A DNA stretch of 64,000 nucleotides from Rossellomorea aquimaris (lineage in GTDB: Bacteria; Bacillota; Bacilli; Bacillales; Bacillaceae_B). The DNA lies in assembly GCF_020172085.1 (NCBI RefSeq), contig NZ_JAIVAT010000003.1, forward strand, positions 558,001 through 622,000, given 5' to 3'. This document shows, one piece after another, positions 1 through 9,044 of this stretch. The notes under the pieces were generated by a model. It ran no database searches. It saw only the letters and a list, made by a program, of their open reading frames with translations, and was not told the origin of the DNA. Position numbers and translations under genes: made by a program. The first letter of the stretch is position 1, and each line of letters starts with the position of its first letter.

Positions 1-45
1 ACTTATGAAAACCTTGTAATGAATATTCCACCCGAGGTGATTTCC

Positions 46-657
46 ATGCAGTCCATCATTGAAAAATATAGAACGATCCTGGTTATCGTTATGATTTGTT
101 TTGTTTTCCTGATTGCATATGTATTGAAAAATGCAACATATCCACCCAAAGAAGAAGTTGCCTTCACAGCAGCCCCTGTAAAAAAGAAAGAAAATCCCAA
201 ACTCGAGAAAGATGCAGAAAATGTGTTCGTGGACGTGAAGGGAGAAGTGATGAAGCCCGGACTTTATGAGGTAAGGCAGGGAGAACGGTTGAAGTTCGTC
301 ATCGACAGGGCAGGAGGTTTTACGGATGATGCTGATAAAAAAATGATGAATCTGGCCGTCAAGGTAACCGACGAGATGATGATATACGTCCCGAAAATCG
401 GTGAAATGGAAATAGTGCCACCTGAGATTGTTACGCCTGTTTCGGGTACAGAAGCAGGACATGATATCCTTAATATCAATACAGCTTCTCAGCAGGACTT
501 TGAAACCCTTCCTGGAATCGGGCCATCCAAAGCAGCATCCTTTGTTCAATATCGAGAAGAGAATGGACCGTTCAGTACGATTGATGAAATTACAAATATC
601 TCAGGAATCGGAGACAAAACATTCGAGAAATTAAAAGAGCATATTTCTGTACAATGA
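46..657 (+). CDS. comEA: Competence protein ComEA, membrane DNA receptor
   Basis: ComEA binds double-stranded DNA at the outer face of the membrane and passes it to the ComEC channel during transformation. The protein is 203 aa: one membrane anchor (about residues 9-27), a charged linker, an SLBB-type beta domain (about 60-115, VDVKGEVMKPGLYEV) and two helix-hairpin-helix motifs at the C-terminus (NINTAS..LPGIGPSKA and ISGIGDKTF) that contact DNA. The ATG at 46 is preferred to that at 19 because GAGGTGA lies 5 nt upstream. It is the first gene of comEA-comEB-comEC. Length and domain order are normal for Bacillus. Confidence 0.96.
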   Translation: MQSIIEKYRTILVIVMICFVFLIAYVLKNATYPPKEEVAFTAAPVKKKENPKLEKDAENVFVDVKGEVMKPGLYEVRQGERLKFVIDRAGGFTDDADKKMMNLAVKVTDEMMIYVPKIGEMEIVPPEIVTPVSGTEAGHDILNINTASQQDFETLPGIGPSKAASFVQYREENGPFSTIDEITNISGIGDKTFEKLKEHISVQ

Positions 658-735
658 ATTGACGAAACCCAGGTAGTCTTTATACACTTAAACAAGTATT
701 AACATTTCACCGAAAACACAGAAGGGAGAATGGGG

Positions 736-1299
736 ATGGAAAGAATAGCATGGCATCAATATTTCATGGCTCAAAGTCAACTGCTTGCCCTCCGCAGTAC
801 GTGTACGAGGCTGGCAGTGGGAGCAACCATCGTCAGGGAAAAGCGAATCATTGCAGGCGGTTATAATGGCTCCATTGCAGGTGGGGACCATTGTATAGAT
901 GAAGGGTGTTATGTCATTGACAATCACTGTGTGAGGACCATTCACGCGGAAATGAATGCCCTTTTGCAATGTTCAAAGTTCGGCGTCGGAACGGAGAATG
1001 CAGACATTTATGTAACTCACTTTCCGTGTCTTCAATGCTGTAAGGCGCTCATACAGGCAGGAATCAAAACGGTTTATTATGCCAAAGATTATAAAAATCA
1101 CCCTTATGCCATTGAACTATTCGAGAAGGCAGGCGTGTATGTTGAAAAAGTCCCTTTTCAAGAAAGCAGTATCGATGTCAAACATTCGGAAAAAGCAGCA
1201 TTAATGATCCAGCTTATAGAAGATCTCAGGGAACAAGGCGTTTCGGAGGAAAGAATTCACCATTATGAACAAGAATACATAAAGCTTTTTCATGAGTAG
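736..1299 (+). CDS. comEB: ComEB, dCMP deaminase family protein
   Basis: A zinc-dependent deoxycytidylate deaminase of 187 aa. The catalytic HAE motif is at His70-Glu72 (TIHAEMNAL) and the second zinc pair is Cys98/Cys101 in PCLQC. The family converts dCMP to dUMP; it sits in the late-competence operon, but from what is known in B. subtilis it is not essential for DNA uptake. The ATG at 736 is chosen because GGGAG ends 7 nt before it, whereas the ATG at 730 is too close. Its last codons overlap the start of comEC by 8 nt, indicating translational coupling. Confidence 0.95.
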   Translation: MERIAWHQYFMAQSQLLALRSTCTRLAVGATIVREKRIIAGGYNGSIAGGDHCIDEGCYVIDNHCVRTIHAEMNALLQCSKFGVGTENADIYVTHFPCLQCCKALIQAGIKTVYYAKDYKNHPYAIELFEKAGVYVEKVPFQESSIDVKHSEKAALMIQLIEDLREQGVSEERIHHYEQEYIKLFHE

Positions 1300-3568
1300 T
1301 GGTTTCTATCTCTACTCAGCTATGGGTGTGCTTTCAGGGGCATTACTGGCACTTCAGTTTCACTGGGGTGCTGTCCTCCTTGTCCTTCTCCTGCTCTCTC
1401 AATACCTTAGAAAAATCCCCCTGATCACCATCTTATTTATCCTTCTCTTTGTAGGCATTTCATTCTTTAATTCTCACTGGCACCAATCACAGCAGCATTC
1501 GGTGCTCTCTGCACAAACGGGACCCCATTCCTACCATGTGACCATAGATGACATACCATCCATTGACGGGAATGCATTTGTATCGTTTGCAAAAATACAC
1601 GATGAAAAAGTCCTCCTTCGCTATTATTTTACTTCAGAAGAAGAAAAACGAAGCTTTATAGGAGTGAATCCCGGGTTCGTATGCGAAGTGGAAGGAGAGT
1701 TCAATGAGCCTAATCCCAATAAAAATCCGGATTCTTTCAATTATCAACAATTTCTGAATCACCAACGGGTTTATTGGTTCCTGGATATTCAGACATTCAA
1801 GCGATGTAAGGATCAGAGTACGTGGAAACATTTCCTTACGAAGCTGAGATTTAAAGGGCTAAAAAGAATCGAACAAAACTTCCCTCCTTCAACTGTCGGT
1901 GTCACACAGGCGCTATTATTCGGGGAGACAGGGATGATTGAGGAAGACACTATGAAATCATTCAGGGAACTCGGAGTGGTTCATCTTCTTGCCATTTCAG
2001 GTCTTCATGTGGGTCTTTTGTTTGCATTCCTTCATTATTTTTTATTACGGTTGGGTGTAACCAGGGAAGCCGCATCGTGGATAGGGATTGTGTTCCTTCT
2101 TTCCTATATCGTATTGACAGGTGGTTCGCCATCTGTAGTCAGGGCGTCCTCCATGCTGATCGTCCTCCTTCTCTGTAGGAAAACACCCCTGAATATCAGT
2201 GTGATCGATAGCTTAGCTGCAGTATTCGTGGTGGTTGTGTTATACAAACCATTCTCGGTATTTAATGCAGGCTTCCAGCTATCGTTTGTGGTAAGTTTCT
2301 CCCTTGTGATCTCTTCCCGGACTATTTTAAACAGTGTATCCTCTTTCAAACAGATGTTTATTGTGACAATGGTGGCACAATTAGCATCAATCCCCATCGT
2401 GATCTATCATTTCTATGAGTTCTCCTTGATCGGTTTTCTGACTAATCTCCTTTATGTACCCCTCTTTTCCTTTTTCGTTCTTCCATTGTCAATAATGGTT
2501 TATCTTCTTTCTTTCATTGTTCCAACTGGTTGGCTCATGATTCCTTATAAGGGTTTATTGGATGGAATTCAAGGGTTATCCTCTATTATATCTTCATTTC
2601 CATATAGCACCCTTGTGATGGGCAGACCCCATTTTCTCCTTTTACTTGGTTATTTTATTGTGATCTATTTTGTGTTTGTTGGAATTGAAAGGAGAAAATA
2701 CAGATCGGTTGGTATACTCCTTCTTTTTGCGTCCCTTCATATCTTATGGAACAATTATCATCCATATGGAGAAGTTGTTTTCATTGATGTCGGTCAAGGA
2801 GATGCAATCTTGATCGACTTGCCCTTTAACAGAGGAACCTACTTGATTGATGCAGGAGGGGAAGTTCAGTTTCCCAAAGAAAAATGGGAAGAACCAACCA
2901 ACCGATTTTCCGTAGGAGATGATATTGTCGTACCCTTAATAAAAAGCAAAGGAATCACGTCCATTGATTCATTGATCTTAACTCATGGAGATTTGGATCA
3001 TGTTGGCGGGGCAGAAGCTGTTATTGATGAACTGGAAGTGAGGGAGATCTTGATCAGTCCAGGCAGCAGAGAAAAAATAGAAGTCGAGAACATTGTAGAA
3101 ACGGCACAGAGAAAAAGGATTCCGGTTAAAGAAGCGATGTACCCAGTCGGATGGCGTGGTGATGAGAATGGATTACATATCGTTTCTCCACTTGATGACG
3201 CTTATGAGGGAAATAATGACTCTATCGTGATATACGGTGAAATCGGATCGAAGAGATGGTTGTTAACTGGAGACCTGGAAGAAGAAGGGGAAAGGGATTT
3301 GATTAAGGCATTCGATCTGCCGGTAGATGTATTGAAAGTTGGGCATCATGGCAGCAAAACAAGTACGACAGAAGAGTTCCTTGATGAAACGAAGCCTGCC
3401 ATGGCGGTGATTTCTGCAGGGGAATCCAATCGCTTCGGTCACCCTCACCCTGAAGTGGTGGAGCGATTGAAGAGAAGGGGACTGACGATTTATGAGACAG
3501 GAAAGAACGGGGCGATTACCTATCGTTTTTGGGATAAAAAAGGAACGTTTTCTGCCCACCTACCATAG
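1292..3568 (+). CDS. comEC: ComEC/Rec2 DNA uptake channel
   Basis: A 758-aa polytopic membrane protein that forms the channel for single-stranded DNA entry. The order is: N-terminal membrane segments with a soluble OB-like region (about 60-200), the Competence domain with many hydrophobic helices (about 200-480, containing HLLAISGLHVGL), and a C-terminal metallo-beta-lactamase-like domain (about 490-750). That domain keeps LTHGDLDHVGG (His565) and VGHHGSKTS, so it may act as the nuclease that degrades the non-transported strand (inference from the family). It overlaps comEB by 8 nt. No convincing T-tailed terminator follows; instead a long complementary structure lies at 3596-3721. Confidence 0.95.
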   Translation: MSSGFYLYSAMGVLSGALLALQFHWGAVLLVLLLLSQYLRKIPLITILFILLFVGISFFNSHWHQSQQHSVLSAQTGPHSYHVTIDDIPSIDGNAFVSFAKIHDEKVLLRYYFTSEEEKRSFIGVNPGFVCEVEGEFNEPNPNKNPDSFNYQQFLNHQRVYWFLDIQTFKRCKDQSTWKHFLTKLRFKGLKRIEQNFPPSTVGVTQALLFGETGMIEEDTMKSFRELGVVHLLAISGLHVGLLFAFLHYFLLRLGVTREAASWIGIVFLLSYIVLTGGSPSVVRASSMLIVLLLCRKTPLNISVIDSLAAVFVVVVLYKPFSVFNAGFQLSFVVSFSLVISSRTILNSVSSFKQMFIVTMVAQLASIPIVIYHFYEFSLIGFLTNLLYVPLFSFFVLPLSIMVYLLSFIVPTGWLMIPYKGLLDGIQGLSSIISSFPYSTLVMGRPHFLLLLGYFIVIYFVFVGIERRKYRSVGILLLFASLHILWNNYHPYGEVVFIDVGQGDAILIDLPFNRGTYLIDAGGEVQFPKEKWEEPTNRFSVGDDIVVPLIKSKGITSIDSLILTHGDLDHVGGAEAVIDELEVREILISPGSREKIEVENIVETAQRKRIPVKEAMYPVGWRGDENGLHIVSPLDDAYEGNNDSIVIYGEIGSKRWLLTGDLEEEGERDLIKAFDLPVDVLKVGHHGSKTSTTEEFLDETKPAMAVISAGESNRFGHPHPEVVERLKRRGLTIYETGKNGAITYRFWDKKGTFSAHLP

Positions 3569-3595
3569 GATGTAGAACAAAACAAATTAAGCGCT

Positions 3596-3721
3596 AATGA
3601 AAAAGGGGCAGACCTATTACAAAGAGTCAGGTGCCTTCAAATCATCGTTATGATACGGATAGTACCATATATGGAAGTTGAAGTAACCGGAATCTTTCAG
3701 GCCTGCCTCCTATTTTTCATT
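3596..3721. other. Long complementary arms between comEC and yqzM
   Basis: The left arm 3596-3611 (AATGAAAAAGGGGCAG) and the right arm 3703-3721 are reverse complements apart from a few bulged bases, enclosing about 90 nt. The right arm touches the stop codon of yqzM on the other strand. No T-run follows on either side, so this is not a standard terminator. It may serve both converging transcripts, encode a small structured RNA, or be the remnant of a small mobile repeat. Confidence 0.45.
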
Positions 3722-3854
3722 AGGACCCAATCAATTTGATCACTGTTGCAATAATGAACATTATAGCAAAGAATCCAAAAGAAACACCGAAGCCAACGCC
3801 AGAATCTACTGCATCATTTCTTTTTGATTGTACATTCTTTTCAAATTGGTTCAC
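3720..3854 (-). CDS. yqzM: YqzM family small membrane protein
   Basis: A 44-aa protein, VNQFEKNVQSKRND..., ending in one membrane helix (GFFAIMFIIATVIKLIG). It matches my memory of B. subtilis YqzM, which occupies the same place between comEC and the holA homologue and runs in the opposite direction. The start is GTG at 3854, with AGGAGGGG 5 nt upstream; upstream in-frame ATG codons would give a much longer protein without homology. Its function is unknown. It is convergent with comEC. Confidence 0.85.
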   Translation of the reverse strand: MNQFEKNVQSKRNDAVDSGVGFGVSFGFFAIMFIIATVIKLIGS

Positions 3855-4148
3855 AATTACCCCTCCTATTTCTATTCTAGTATAGAACAACGCTACTGAA
3901 AAATCTATACTTCCCTTTACTTTTTCCTTTACTGACAAGAGTTGTCACCCATAAGTTCACGGACGGGTGGTGACACTAATCAATACAAAGGAAATACCGT
4001 TGATGGAAAAGGTTCCTAGGTCTTCTCCGTTAACGTTAATATAGATATAGGGGGTGTCCTATATGAGGGATGTCCCCTTTACCACTTGCCAAAACCAGTA
4101 AGCTTTTTTACCATAGAGTAGAGAAAAGACTTAATGGAGAGTGCTGAC

Positions 4149-5177
4149 TTGGTTATTGATACATGGAAAAAAATAGAGAAATCTCAATTTGCCGCTATAT
4201 ATTTAGTTTACGGAAATGAGTCATTTATTATTAATGAAACGAAACAAAGAATTGTCTCAAGAGCCATTTCAGAAGAAGAAATGGATTTTAATTTTTCAAG
4301 CTATGATTTGGAAGAAACGCCGATAGAGGTGGCGATAGAGGATGCAGAGACCTTTCCATTCATGGGAGAAAAAAGGGTGGTCATACTCCAAAATCCCGTT
4401 TTTTTGACTGCTGAAAAAACAAAAGAAAAGGTAGAGCATAATATCAAGAGATTTGAGCAATACATACAATCACCTGCACCATATACCATTCTGGTCATCA
4501 CGGCGAATTACGAAAAACTGGACGAGCGTAAAAAAATCACCAAATCATTAAAAAAACTGGCTGAAGTAGTAGAAGCGAAAAAGCTGAACGAACAGGAATT
4601 GAAATCCTGGGTAAGGGAACGTGCAGCAGGAAATAATGTTCAGATTGATGAAGATGCCGTCGAATTATTGTTGACTCTTGCCGGAACTAACCTGATGATG
4701 CTCACTCAGGAATTGGATAAGCTCTCCTTGTACGCCAGCGACACCAACAGAATTGATGTGGCAGTAGTGGAACGTTTAACGGCAAGATCCCTTGAACAAA
4801 ATATTTTCACGTTGGTGGACAAGGTTGTTCACAGAAGAATAGATGAAGCGTTGAGAATCTATTATGATCTACTGAAGCAAAACGAAGAACCGCTAAAGAT
4901 CCTGGCCATACTTGCAGGGCAGTTCCGTCTGATCTACGGGGTAAAGGAGCTGTCAAGGAGAGGATATGGTCAGCAGAAGATCGCATCTACTCTTAAAGTG
5001 CATCCATTCAGGGTGAAACTCGCAGCAGGACAGGCAAAACATTTCAATGATAAGCAACTTGCTCTTATCATCGATCTTCTTTCGCAGGGAGATTATGAAA
5101 TCAAGACAGGACAAATCAAAAAAGAACTGATGATCGAGATGTTTTTATTTAAACTTCACGATCAAAGTTTTACCTAA
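4149..5177 (+). CDS. holA: DNA polymerase III subunit delta (HolA/YqeN)
   Basis: This is the clamp-loader delta subunit, which opens the beta sliding clamp. The protein is 342 aa. The AAA+-like N-terminal half contains ETFPFMGEKRVVIL and the family signature SPAPYTILVITANYEKLDERKK; the C-terminal collar domain contains RSLEQNIFTLVDK and LKVHPFRVKLA. A TTG start at 4149 gives MVIDTWKK, aligning with the remembered B. subtilis N-terminus MVFDVWKS; GGAGAG lies just upstream. The ATG at 4134 would overlap that ribosome binding site. It stands alone and ends at a bidirectional terminator shared with rpsT. Confidence 0.93.
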   Translation: MVIDTWKKIEKSQFAAIYLVYGNESFIINETKQRIVSRAISEEEMDFNFSSYDLEETPIEVAIEDAETFPFMGEKRVVILQNPVFLTAEKTKEKVEHNIKRFEQYIQSPAPYTILVITANYEKLDERKKITKSLKKLAEVVEAKKLNEQELKSWVRERAAGNNVQIDEDAVELLLTLAGTNLMMLTQELDKLSLYASDTNRIDVAVVERLTARSLEQNIFTLVDKVVHRRIDEALRIYYDLLKQNEEPLKILAILAGQFRLIYGVKELSRRGYGQQKIASTLKVHPFRVKLAAGQAKHFNDKQLALIIDLLSQGDYEIKTGQIKKELMIEMFLFKLHDQSFT

Positions 5178-5180
5178 AAA

Positions 5181-5213
5181 AAACCACCCGGCCAATTGGC
5201 TGGGTGGTTTTTT
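5181..5213. terminator. Bidirectional terminator, holA / rpsT
   Basis: The hairpin has a 13-bp stem (AAACCACCCGGCC pairing with GGCTGGGTGGTTT, one G-U pair) and an AATT loop. It is flanked by an A-run on the left and a T-run on the right, so it can stop transcription from both sides. Confidence 0.93.
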
Positions 5214-5217
5214 TCAA

Positions 5218-5469
5218 TTAGTTCGCTTTTTTCATTAGGCGAGACTTTTGACGATCTGCAGCGTTTTTGTGGATAAGACCTTTTTGAGCTGCTTTGTCTA
5301 ATTGACGTACCGCTTCAGTTACTAGATCTTTCGCGTTATCAGCGCTGTTAGTCGTAGCTGCTTCTGCTTTCTTGATAGCAGTACGCATTGTAGATTTTAC
5401 TGCAGCGTTTTGAGCGTTACGCTCGTTGCTAGTTTTTACGCGTTTGATAGCTGATTTGATATTTGGCAT
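5218..5469 (-). CDS. rpsT: 30S ribosomal protein S20
   Basis: A basic 83-aa primary rRNA-binding protein of the small subunit, beginning [18 protein letters not shown] with the usual Ala/Lys-rich helices. The start at 5469 follows TAGGAGGTGA by 5 nt; the upstream in-frame ATG would place the ribosome binding site inside the gene. A small hairpin (ATCGAG at 5492-5497 with CTCGAT at 5509-5514) precedes the Shine-Dalgarno site and could take part in autoregulation, which is known for S20 in E. coli; here that is inference. Confidence 0.97.
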   Translation of the reverse strand: MPNIKSAIKRVKTSNERNAQNAAVKSTMRTAIKKAEAATTNSADNAKDLVTEAVRQLDKAAQKGLIHKNAADRQKSRLMKKAN

Positions 5470-5601
5470 TCCTGTCACCTCCTATAAAAGGATCGAGATT
5501 CTATGTGACTCGATTTAAATTCCTAAACAATAAGAACAAATGATATTTTATCAAACGGACAGTGATATTGCAATACTATGAAGTGAAATTAAACAAGTGA
5601 A

Positions 5602-5631
5602 TGAACACTTGCCGAAAAGGTAAACATAAAA
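5602..5631 (+). promoter_or_regulatory. Candidate SigG promoter of gpr
   Basis: TGAACA (5602-5607), a 17-nt spacer and CATAAAA (5625-5631) resemble the forespore SigG/SigF consensus. The position, about 40 nt before the gpr start, fits the known forespore expression of gpr. Transcription has not been shown here. Confidence 0.6.
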
Positions 5632-5671
5632 AAATACTGGAAAATATCCCAAGCCTGGAGGTAGAGTCGAA

Positions 5672-6781
5672 ATGAAAAAAGAAGAAATCGATTTAAGTAA
5701 ATATTCCATTCGTACCGATCTTGCCGTAGAAGCAAAAGAAATGGTGGATGCAGAGAAGGCCGAAAATACGTCGTCCATTCAGGGTGTCATGATTAAAGAA
5801 AGAGAAGAGGACGGAGTGAAAGTTTCCCTGGTCACGGTAACACCTGAAGGGGAAGAAAAAATCGGAAAGAAACCGGGTAACTATTTAACCATAGAGGCTC
5901 ATGGTATACGCGAAGAAAATACAGAGCTGCAGCAACGGGTTGAAAAGGTATTCGCGAATGAACTTAGCCAATTTTTGATTAATAATAAAATCAGCAAAAA
6001 TGCAAGCTGCTTAATTGTCGGGCTCGGAAACTGGAATGTGACACCGGATTCACTTGGTCCCCGTGTATGTGAAGATGTCATCGTGACAAGGCACTTATTT
6101 GAACTTCAGCCTGAATCGGTGGAAGAAGGGTATCGGCCAGTGAGTGCCCTCGTACCTGGTGTTATGGGACTGACGGGAATTGAAACGAGTGATATCATCT
6201 TCGGTGTGGTGGAGAAATCCAAGCCGGACTTCATCATTGCCATCGACGCCTTGGCGTCCCGTTCGATCGAACGCGTCAATGCAACCATTCAGATCTCAGA
6301 CACAGGTATCCATCCAGGATCGGGAGTGGGGAATAAACGAAAAGGATTGGACCAGGAAACGTTAGGAGTTCCTGTCATTGCCATCGGTGTTCCGACAGTG
6401 CTGGATGCCGTGACGATTGTTAGTGATACGGTGGATTTCCTGTTAAAACATTTTGGGAAAGAAATGAGAGAAGGAAATCGTCCGTCAAGATCACTTGCTC
6501 CTGCAGGCTTGAGTTTCGGTGAGAGAAGGAAATTAACTGATGAGGACCTGCCTGAAGAAGAGCATCGCCAAACGTTCATGGGCATCGTTGGGACCCTTCC
6601 AGATCAGGAAAAACGAAAGCTGATCCATGAGGTTCTAGCGCCAATCGGACATAATCTGATGGTCACGCCCAAAGAAGTGGATGTATTCATGGAGGATATG
6701 GCCAATCTCATCGCGAGCGGCCTTAATGCAGCGCTGCATGATGCGGTGGATCAGGAAAATACGGGATATCAGACGAGATAG
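5672..6781 (+). CDS. gpr: Germination protease GPR (spore protease)
   Basis: This 369-aa aspartic-type endopeptidase of family A25 degrades small acid-soluble spore proteins during germination. It is made in the forespore as a zymogen, and the N-terminus ..[14 protein letters not shown] contains the SASP-like sequence where the family removes its propeptide. The family core is present ([61 protein letters not shown]). A good ribosome binding site (TGGAGG) precedes the ATG. In B. subtilis, spoIIP and yqxA follow directly; here a 530-bp gap with a repeat array intervenes. Confidence 0.96.
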   Translation: MKKEEIDLSKYSIRTDLAVEAKEMVDAEKAENTSSIQGVMIKEREEDGVKVSLVTVTPEGEEKIGKKPGNYLTIEAHGIREENTELQQRVEKVFANELSQFLINNKISKNASCLIVGLGNWNVTPDSLGPRVCEDVIVTRHLFELQPESVEEGYRPVSALVPGVMGLTGIETSDIIFGVVEKSKPDFIIAIDALASRSIERVNATIQISDTGIHPGSGVGNKRKGLDQETLGVPVIAIGVPTVLDAVTIVSDTVDFLLKHFGKEMREGNRPSRSLAPAGLSFGERRKLTDEDLPEEEHRQTFMGIVGTLPDQEKRKLIHEVLAPIGHNLMVTPKEVDVFMEDMANLIASGLNAALHDAVDQENTGYQTR

Positions 6782-6796
6782 ATGGAGGTTTATGAT

Positions 6797-6840
6797 AACG
6801 CCTTAAGGGGAGTGTAGACCTTGGGGCGTTTTTGTTTTTC
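6797..6840 (+). terminator. Terminator after gpr
   Basis: AACGCC at 6797-6802 pairs with GGCGTT at 6825-6830, extended by AAGG/CCTT inside. It is followed by TTTTGTTTTT. Confidence 0.75.
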
Positions 6841-6867
6841 TTGAAATGTGTGTGGGAATGACGTTTT

Positions 6868-6956
6868 GCCGATAAATTTGAAATTTCGCTGATAAAATCT
6901 GTATTTCGCCGATAAAAACAGGAAATCGCCGTTAAATTGAAATTTTCGCCGATATC
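6868..6956. repeat. Five-copy array with 20-bp period
   Basis: The core (T)CGCCGATAAA recurs at 6868, 6888, 6908, 6928 and 6948, exactly 20 bp apart. Variants are GCTGATAAA, GCCGTTAAA and GCCGATATC. The ten or eleven bases between cores differ but are A/T-rich. It lies in the 529-bp gap 6782-7310 between gpr and spoIIP; apart from the gpr terminator, nothing else recognisable was found in that gap. The units are too short for CRISPR. Confidence 0.8.
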
Positions 6957-7310
6957 CTCCTTATATATCCCCGCTATCCTAGTAAATCCTAAATTAGAAG
7001 GCTGAAAAAAGCATTTCATCCCTCATTAAACTGCCGTTATCATGAAATTCTATAAAAACTATCCTATTTTTCAAAAAAATTAAACTCTCATTAACATCCA
7101 TTACCTAGAGATAGAAAAATCGATTAATGAACGTCCCAATCCTGCAATTTCCCTTCTCAAAGGCAATCTCACCCCCTCTCACATAAAAAATAGTAGACCA
7201 CCCTGTTTAACTTTCTCCCAATCATCTCATAATGACTACTAAATATAGTTCTACTATCTCTAGCAATTTCATAAGTTGTACTAGAGTAAAGATATAGAAA
7301 GGGTGGGAGA

Positions 7311-8519
7311 ATGAGATCATATAAAGCCCCTCAATATGTTATCGCGATTAACATGACAACAATACTGAAAGGGATGCTGATCTTCGTGATGGGATTGCTC
7401 TCGATTTTTTCAATCACTGGTATCCTCACTTCCTTGAACCCTGAATACAGGATTACATCCAACTCTTTGAATCAAGCTGCCTCCAACGTGAAAGGGGAGG
7501 TCCTATATAAGATTCTGGCACTGGAAAACCGGTCATTCTATCAAATATTACCAGAAGAGGAGAGGTCTCTCCCCGGAATGACTTCCATCCTGTTTCAGGT
7601 GGCTACCAATGTGAGTTTTGAAGATCCACGAAGCTTTCTCGGTCGCGAACTTCCGGGGTTCTCGGTATTCGATGGGGATATACTCGTAGCCGGAGAGGGA
7701 ACGGATTTTACCAATATGCCGATTGAATCTGTTCCTCCACCCGAAGTCCTGAAATCAGGGAATGAAGCTCCACTCAAGAATGTGGGGGAGCTGAAAGAAA
7801 CAGATCAAAAGGGCGGGGATGTGGCACCGCCATTAACGACAGGAAATAAAGATACGGTCTTACTTTACTTCACCCATACGCGGGAATCCTATCTCCCTTA
7901 CTTGGAGGGAGTGTCCAATCCGGACTCGGCCATGCACTCCAAGATCAATGTGACGAAGGTAGGGGACATGGTTAAGCAAGATCTAGAGGATCTCGGGATT
8001 GGCACGAGCATTGATAAAACAGATGTGATAAAGAATCTAAACGATAAGGGGCTTGATTATTGGGCGGCTTATCAGGAATCGAGGCCGCTGGTGCAGGCAG
8101 CTATGACCAGTAACAAAGATTTACTGTATATGGTGGATATACACCGGGACTCCCAGAGAAGGAATGTGACCACCGGAACGATTGACGGCAAAACGTATGC
8201 AAAACTTGCCTTTGTTGTTGGGGAAGAGCATACAAATTATGAAAAAAATCTGCAAGTGGCAACGGAGCTTCACAAGCGATTGGAATCAAAGTATAAAGGG
8301 ATTTCACGTGGTGTCATTGCCAAAAAAGGGAGCGGTACAAACGGAAAGTTCAACCAGGACCTCTCCGGGAACGCCATGCTAATCGAATTTGGCGGAGTGG
8401 ATAATACGTTTGAGGAACTTGAGAGAACAGCGGAGGCTTTCGCCGAAGTATTCGCTGATTACTACTGGCAGGCAGAAAAAGTGAACCATATTCCCATTAC
8501 TCCTGCTGTAAGTCAGTAA
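7311..8519 (+). CDS. spoIIP: Stage II sporulation protein P, peptidoglycan hydrolase
   Basis: SpoIIP is an amidase and endopeptidase that, with SpoIID and SpoIIM, thins septal peptidoglycan during engulfment. The protein is 402 aa: an N-terminal signal anchor (about residues 18-42), a variable stalk and a C-terminal Amidase_3-like catalytic domain (about 180-390) with YFTHTRESYLPY (zinc His), DIHRDSQRR and LIEFGGVDNTFEE (the late Glu of the active site). The ATG at 7311 is preceded by GGGTGGGAG. It is separated from yqxA by 14 nt, so the two probably share a transcript. SigE control is expected from the family but no clear promoter was identified. Confidence 0.95.
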   Translation: MRSYKAPQYVIAINMTTILKGMLIFVMGLLSIFSITGILTSLNPEYRITSNSLNQAASNVKGEVLYKILALENRSFYQILPEEERSLPGMTSILFQVATNVSFEDPRSFLGRELPGFSVFDGDILVAGEGTDFTNMPIESVPPPEVLKSGNEAPLKNVGELKETDQKGGDVAPPLTTGNKDTVLLYFTHTRESYLPYLEGVSNPDSAMHSKINVTKVGDMVKQDLEDLGIGTSIDKTDVIKNLNDKGLDYWAAYQESRPLVQAAMTSNKDLLYMVDIHRDSQRRNVTTGTIDGKTYAKLAFVVGEEHTNYEKNLQVATELHKRLESKYKGISRGVIAKKGSGTNGKFNQDLSGNAMLIEFGGVDNTFEELERTAEAFAEVFADYYWQAEKVNHIPITPAVSQ

Positions 8520-8533
8520 TAAAGGATGGATGA

Positions 8534-8872
8534 ATGATGACAAAATTCTTTTTCAAATGTGCACTTCTCATAGCCGCATTATTTATCGGGGTCCTGATCG
8601 GGATGCAGTATGCCAATGAGGGGATAGTGGAAATGAAGGGGCATGATCAGCAAAATTTCACATCTCCCGTCGGTGTCAGTCAGAATGGAGAAGGGAATGT
8701 TGAAGCATCCTTCCTTGGGAACGAGGTAGATTCAAAAACATTAAGTGAAAAGAAAGAAAAGTTAGAAGAGATGAAAGCTTTTAATGTATTTTCTTCCATC
8801 GGTAAGGTCATAGCGAATATCATCGAAAGTATCACCAATAAAATAGTAGATGTGATTGCTTCGTTCATTTGA
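8534..8872 (+). CDS. yqxA: YqxA family (DUF3679) protein
   Basis: A 112-aa protein (111 if the second ATG is used) with an N-terminal signal anchor (FKCALLIAALFIGVLIGMQYANEG) and a mostly hydrophilic remainder ending in an amphipathic or hydrophobic tail. The N-terminal motif GMQYANEGIVEMKG and the position after spoIIP match the YqxA family, whose role is unknown; expression with spoIIP suggests sporulation. It is closed by a terminator at 8876. Confidence 0.85.
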   Translation: MMTKFFFKCALLIAALFIGVLIGMQYANEGIVEMKGHDQQNFTSPVGVSQNGEGNVEASFLGNEVDSKTLSEKKEKLEEMKAFNVFSSIGKVIANIIESITNKIVDVIASFI

Positions 8873-8875
8873 TAG

Positions 8876-8905
8876 GAAGAAGGCGTGAAGAGCCTTCTTC
8901 TTTTT
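8876..8905 (+). terminator. Terminator after yqxA
   Basis: The stem GAAGAAGGC / GCCTTCTTC (9 bp) has a 7-nt loop and is followed by TTTTT. Confidence 0.9.
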
Positions 8906-8970
8906 CATATGTAAAGGAGTGGCCCTTTCGGGGAAAATAATGAAATCCCTCATGGGCCATTTAGTTTACG

Positions 8971-8999
8971 TTGAATATTCGATAGTCTACTGCTATAAT
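8971..8999 (+). promoter_or_regulatory. SigA-type promoter of lepA-hemW
   Basis: TTGAAT (8971-8976), a 17-nt spacer and a perfect TATAAT (8994-8999) stand about 45 nt before the lepA start. Confidence 0.85.
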
Positions 9000-9044
9000 T
9001 CAAAATAGTGTACATGTGTGGAAATAACAGGAGTTGAACGAATA

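Noticed and set aside
6868-6956. Possible CRISPR array
   Set aside because: Repeat cores are about 10 bp with 10-11-bp gaps; CRISPR repeats and spacers are each about 24-40 bp, and no cas genes are present.
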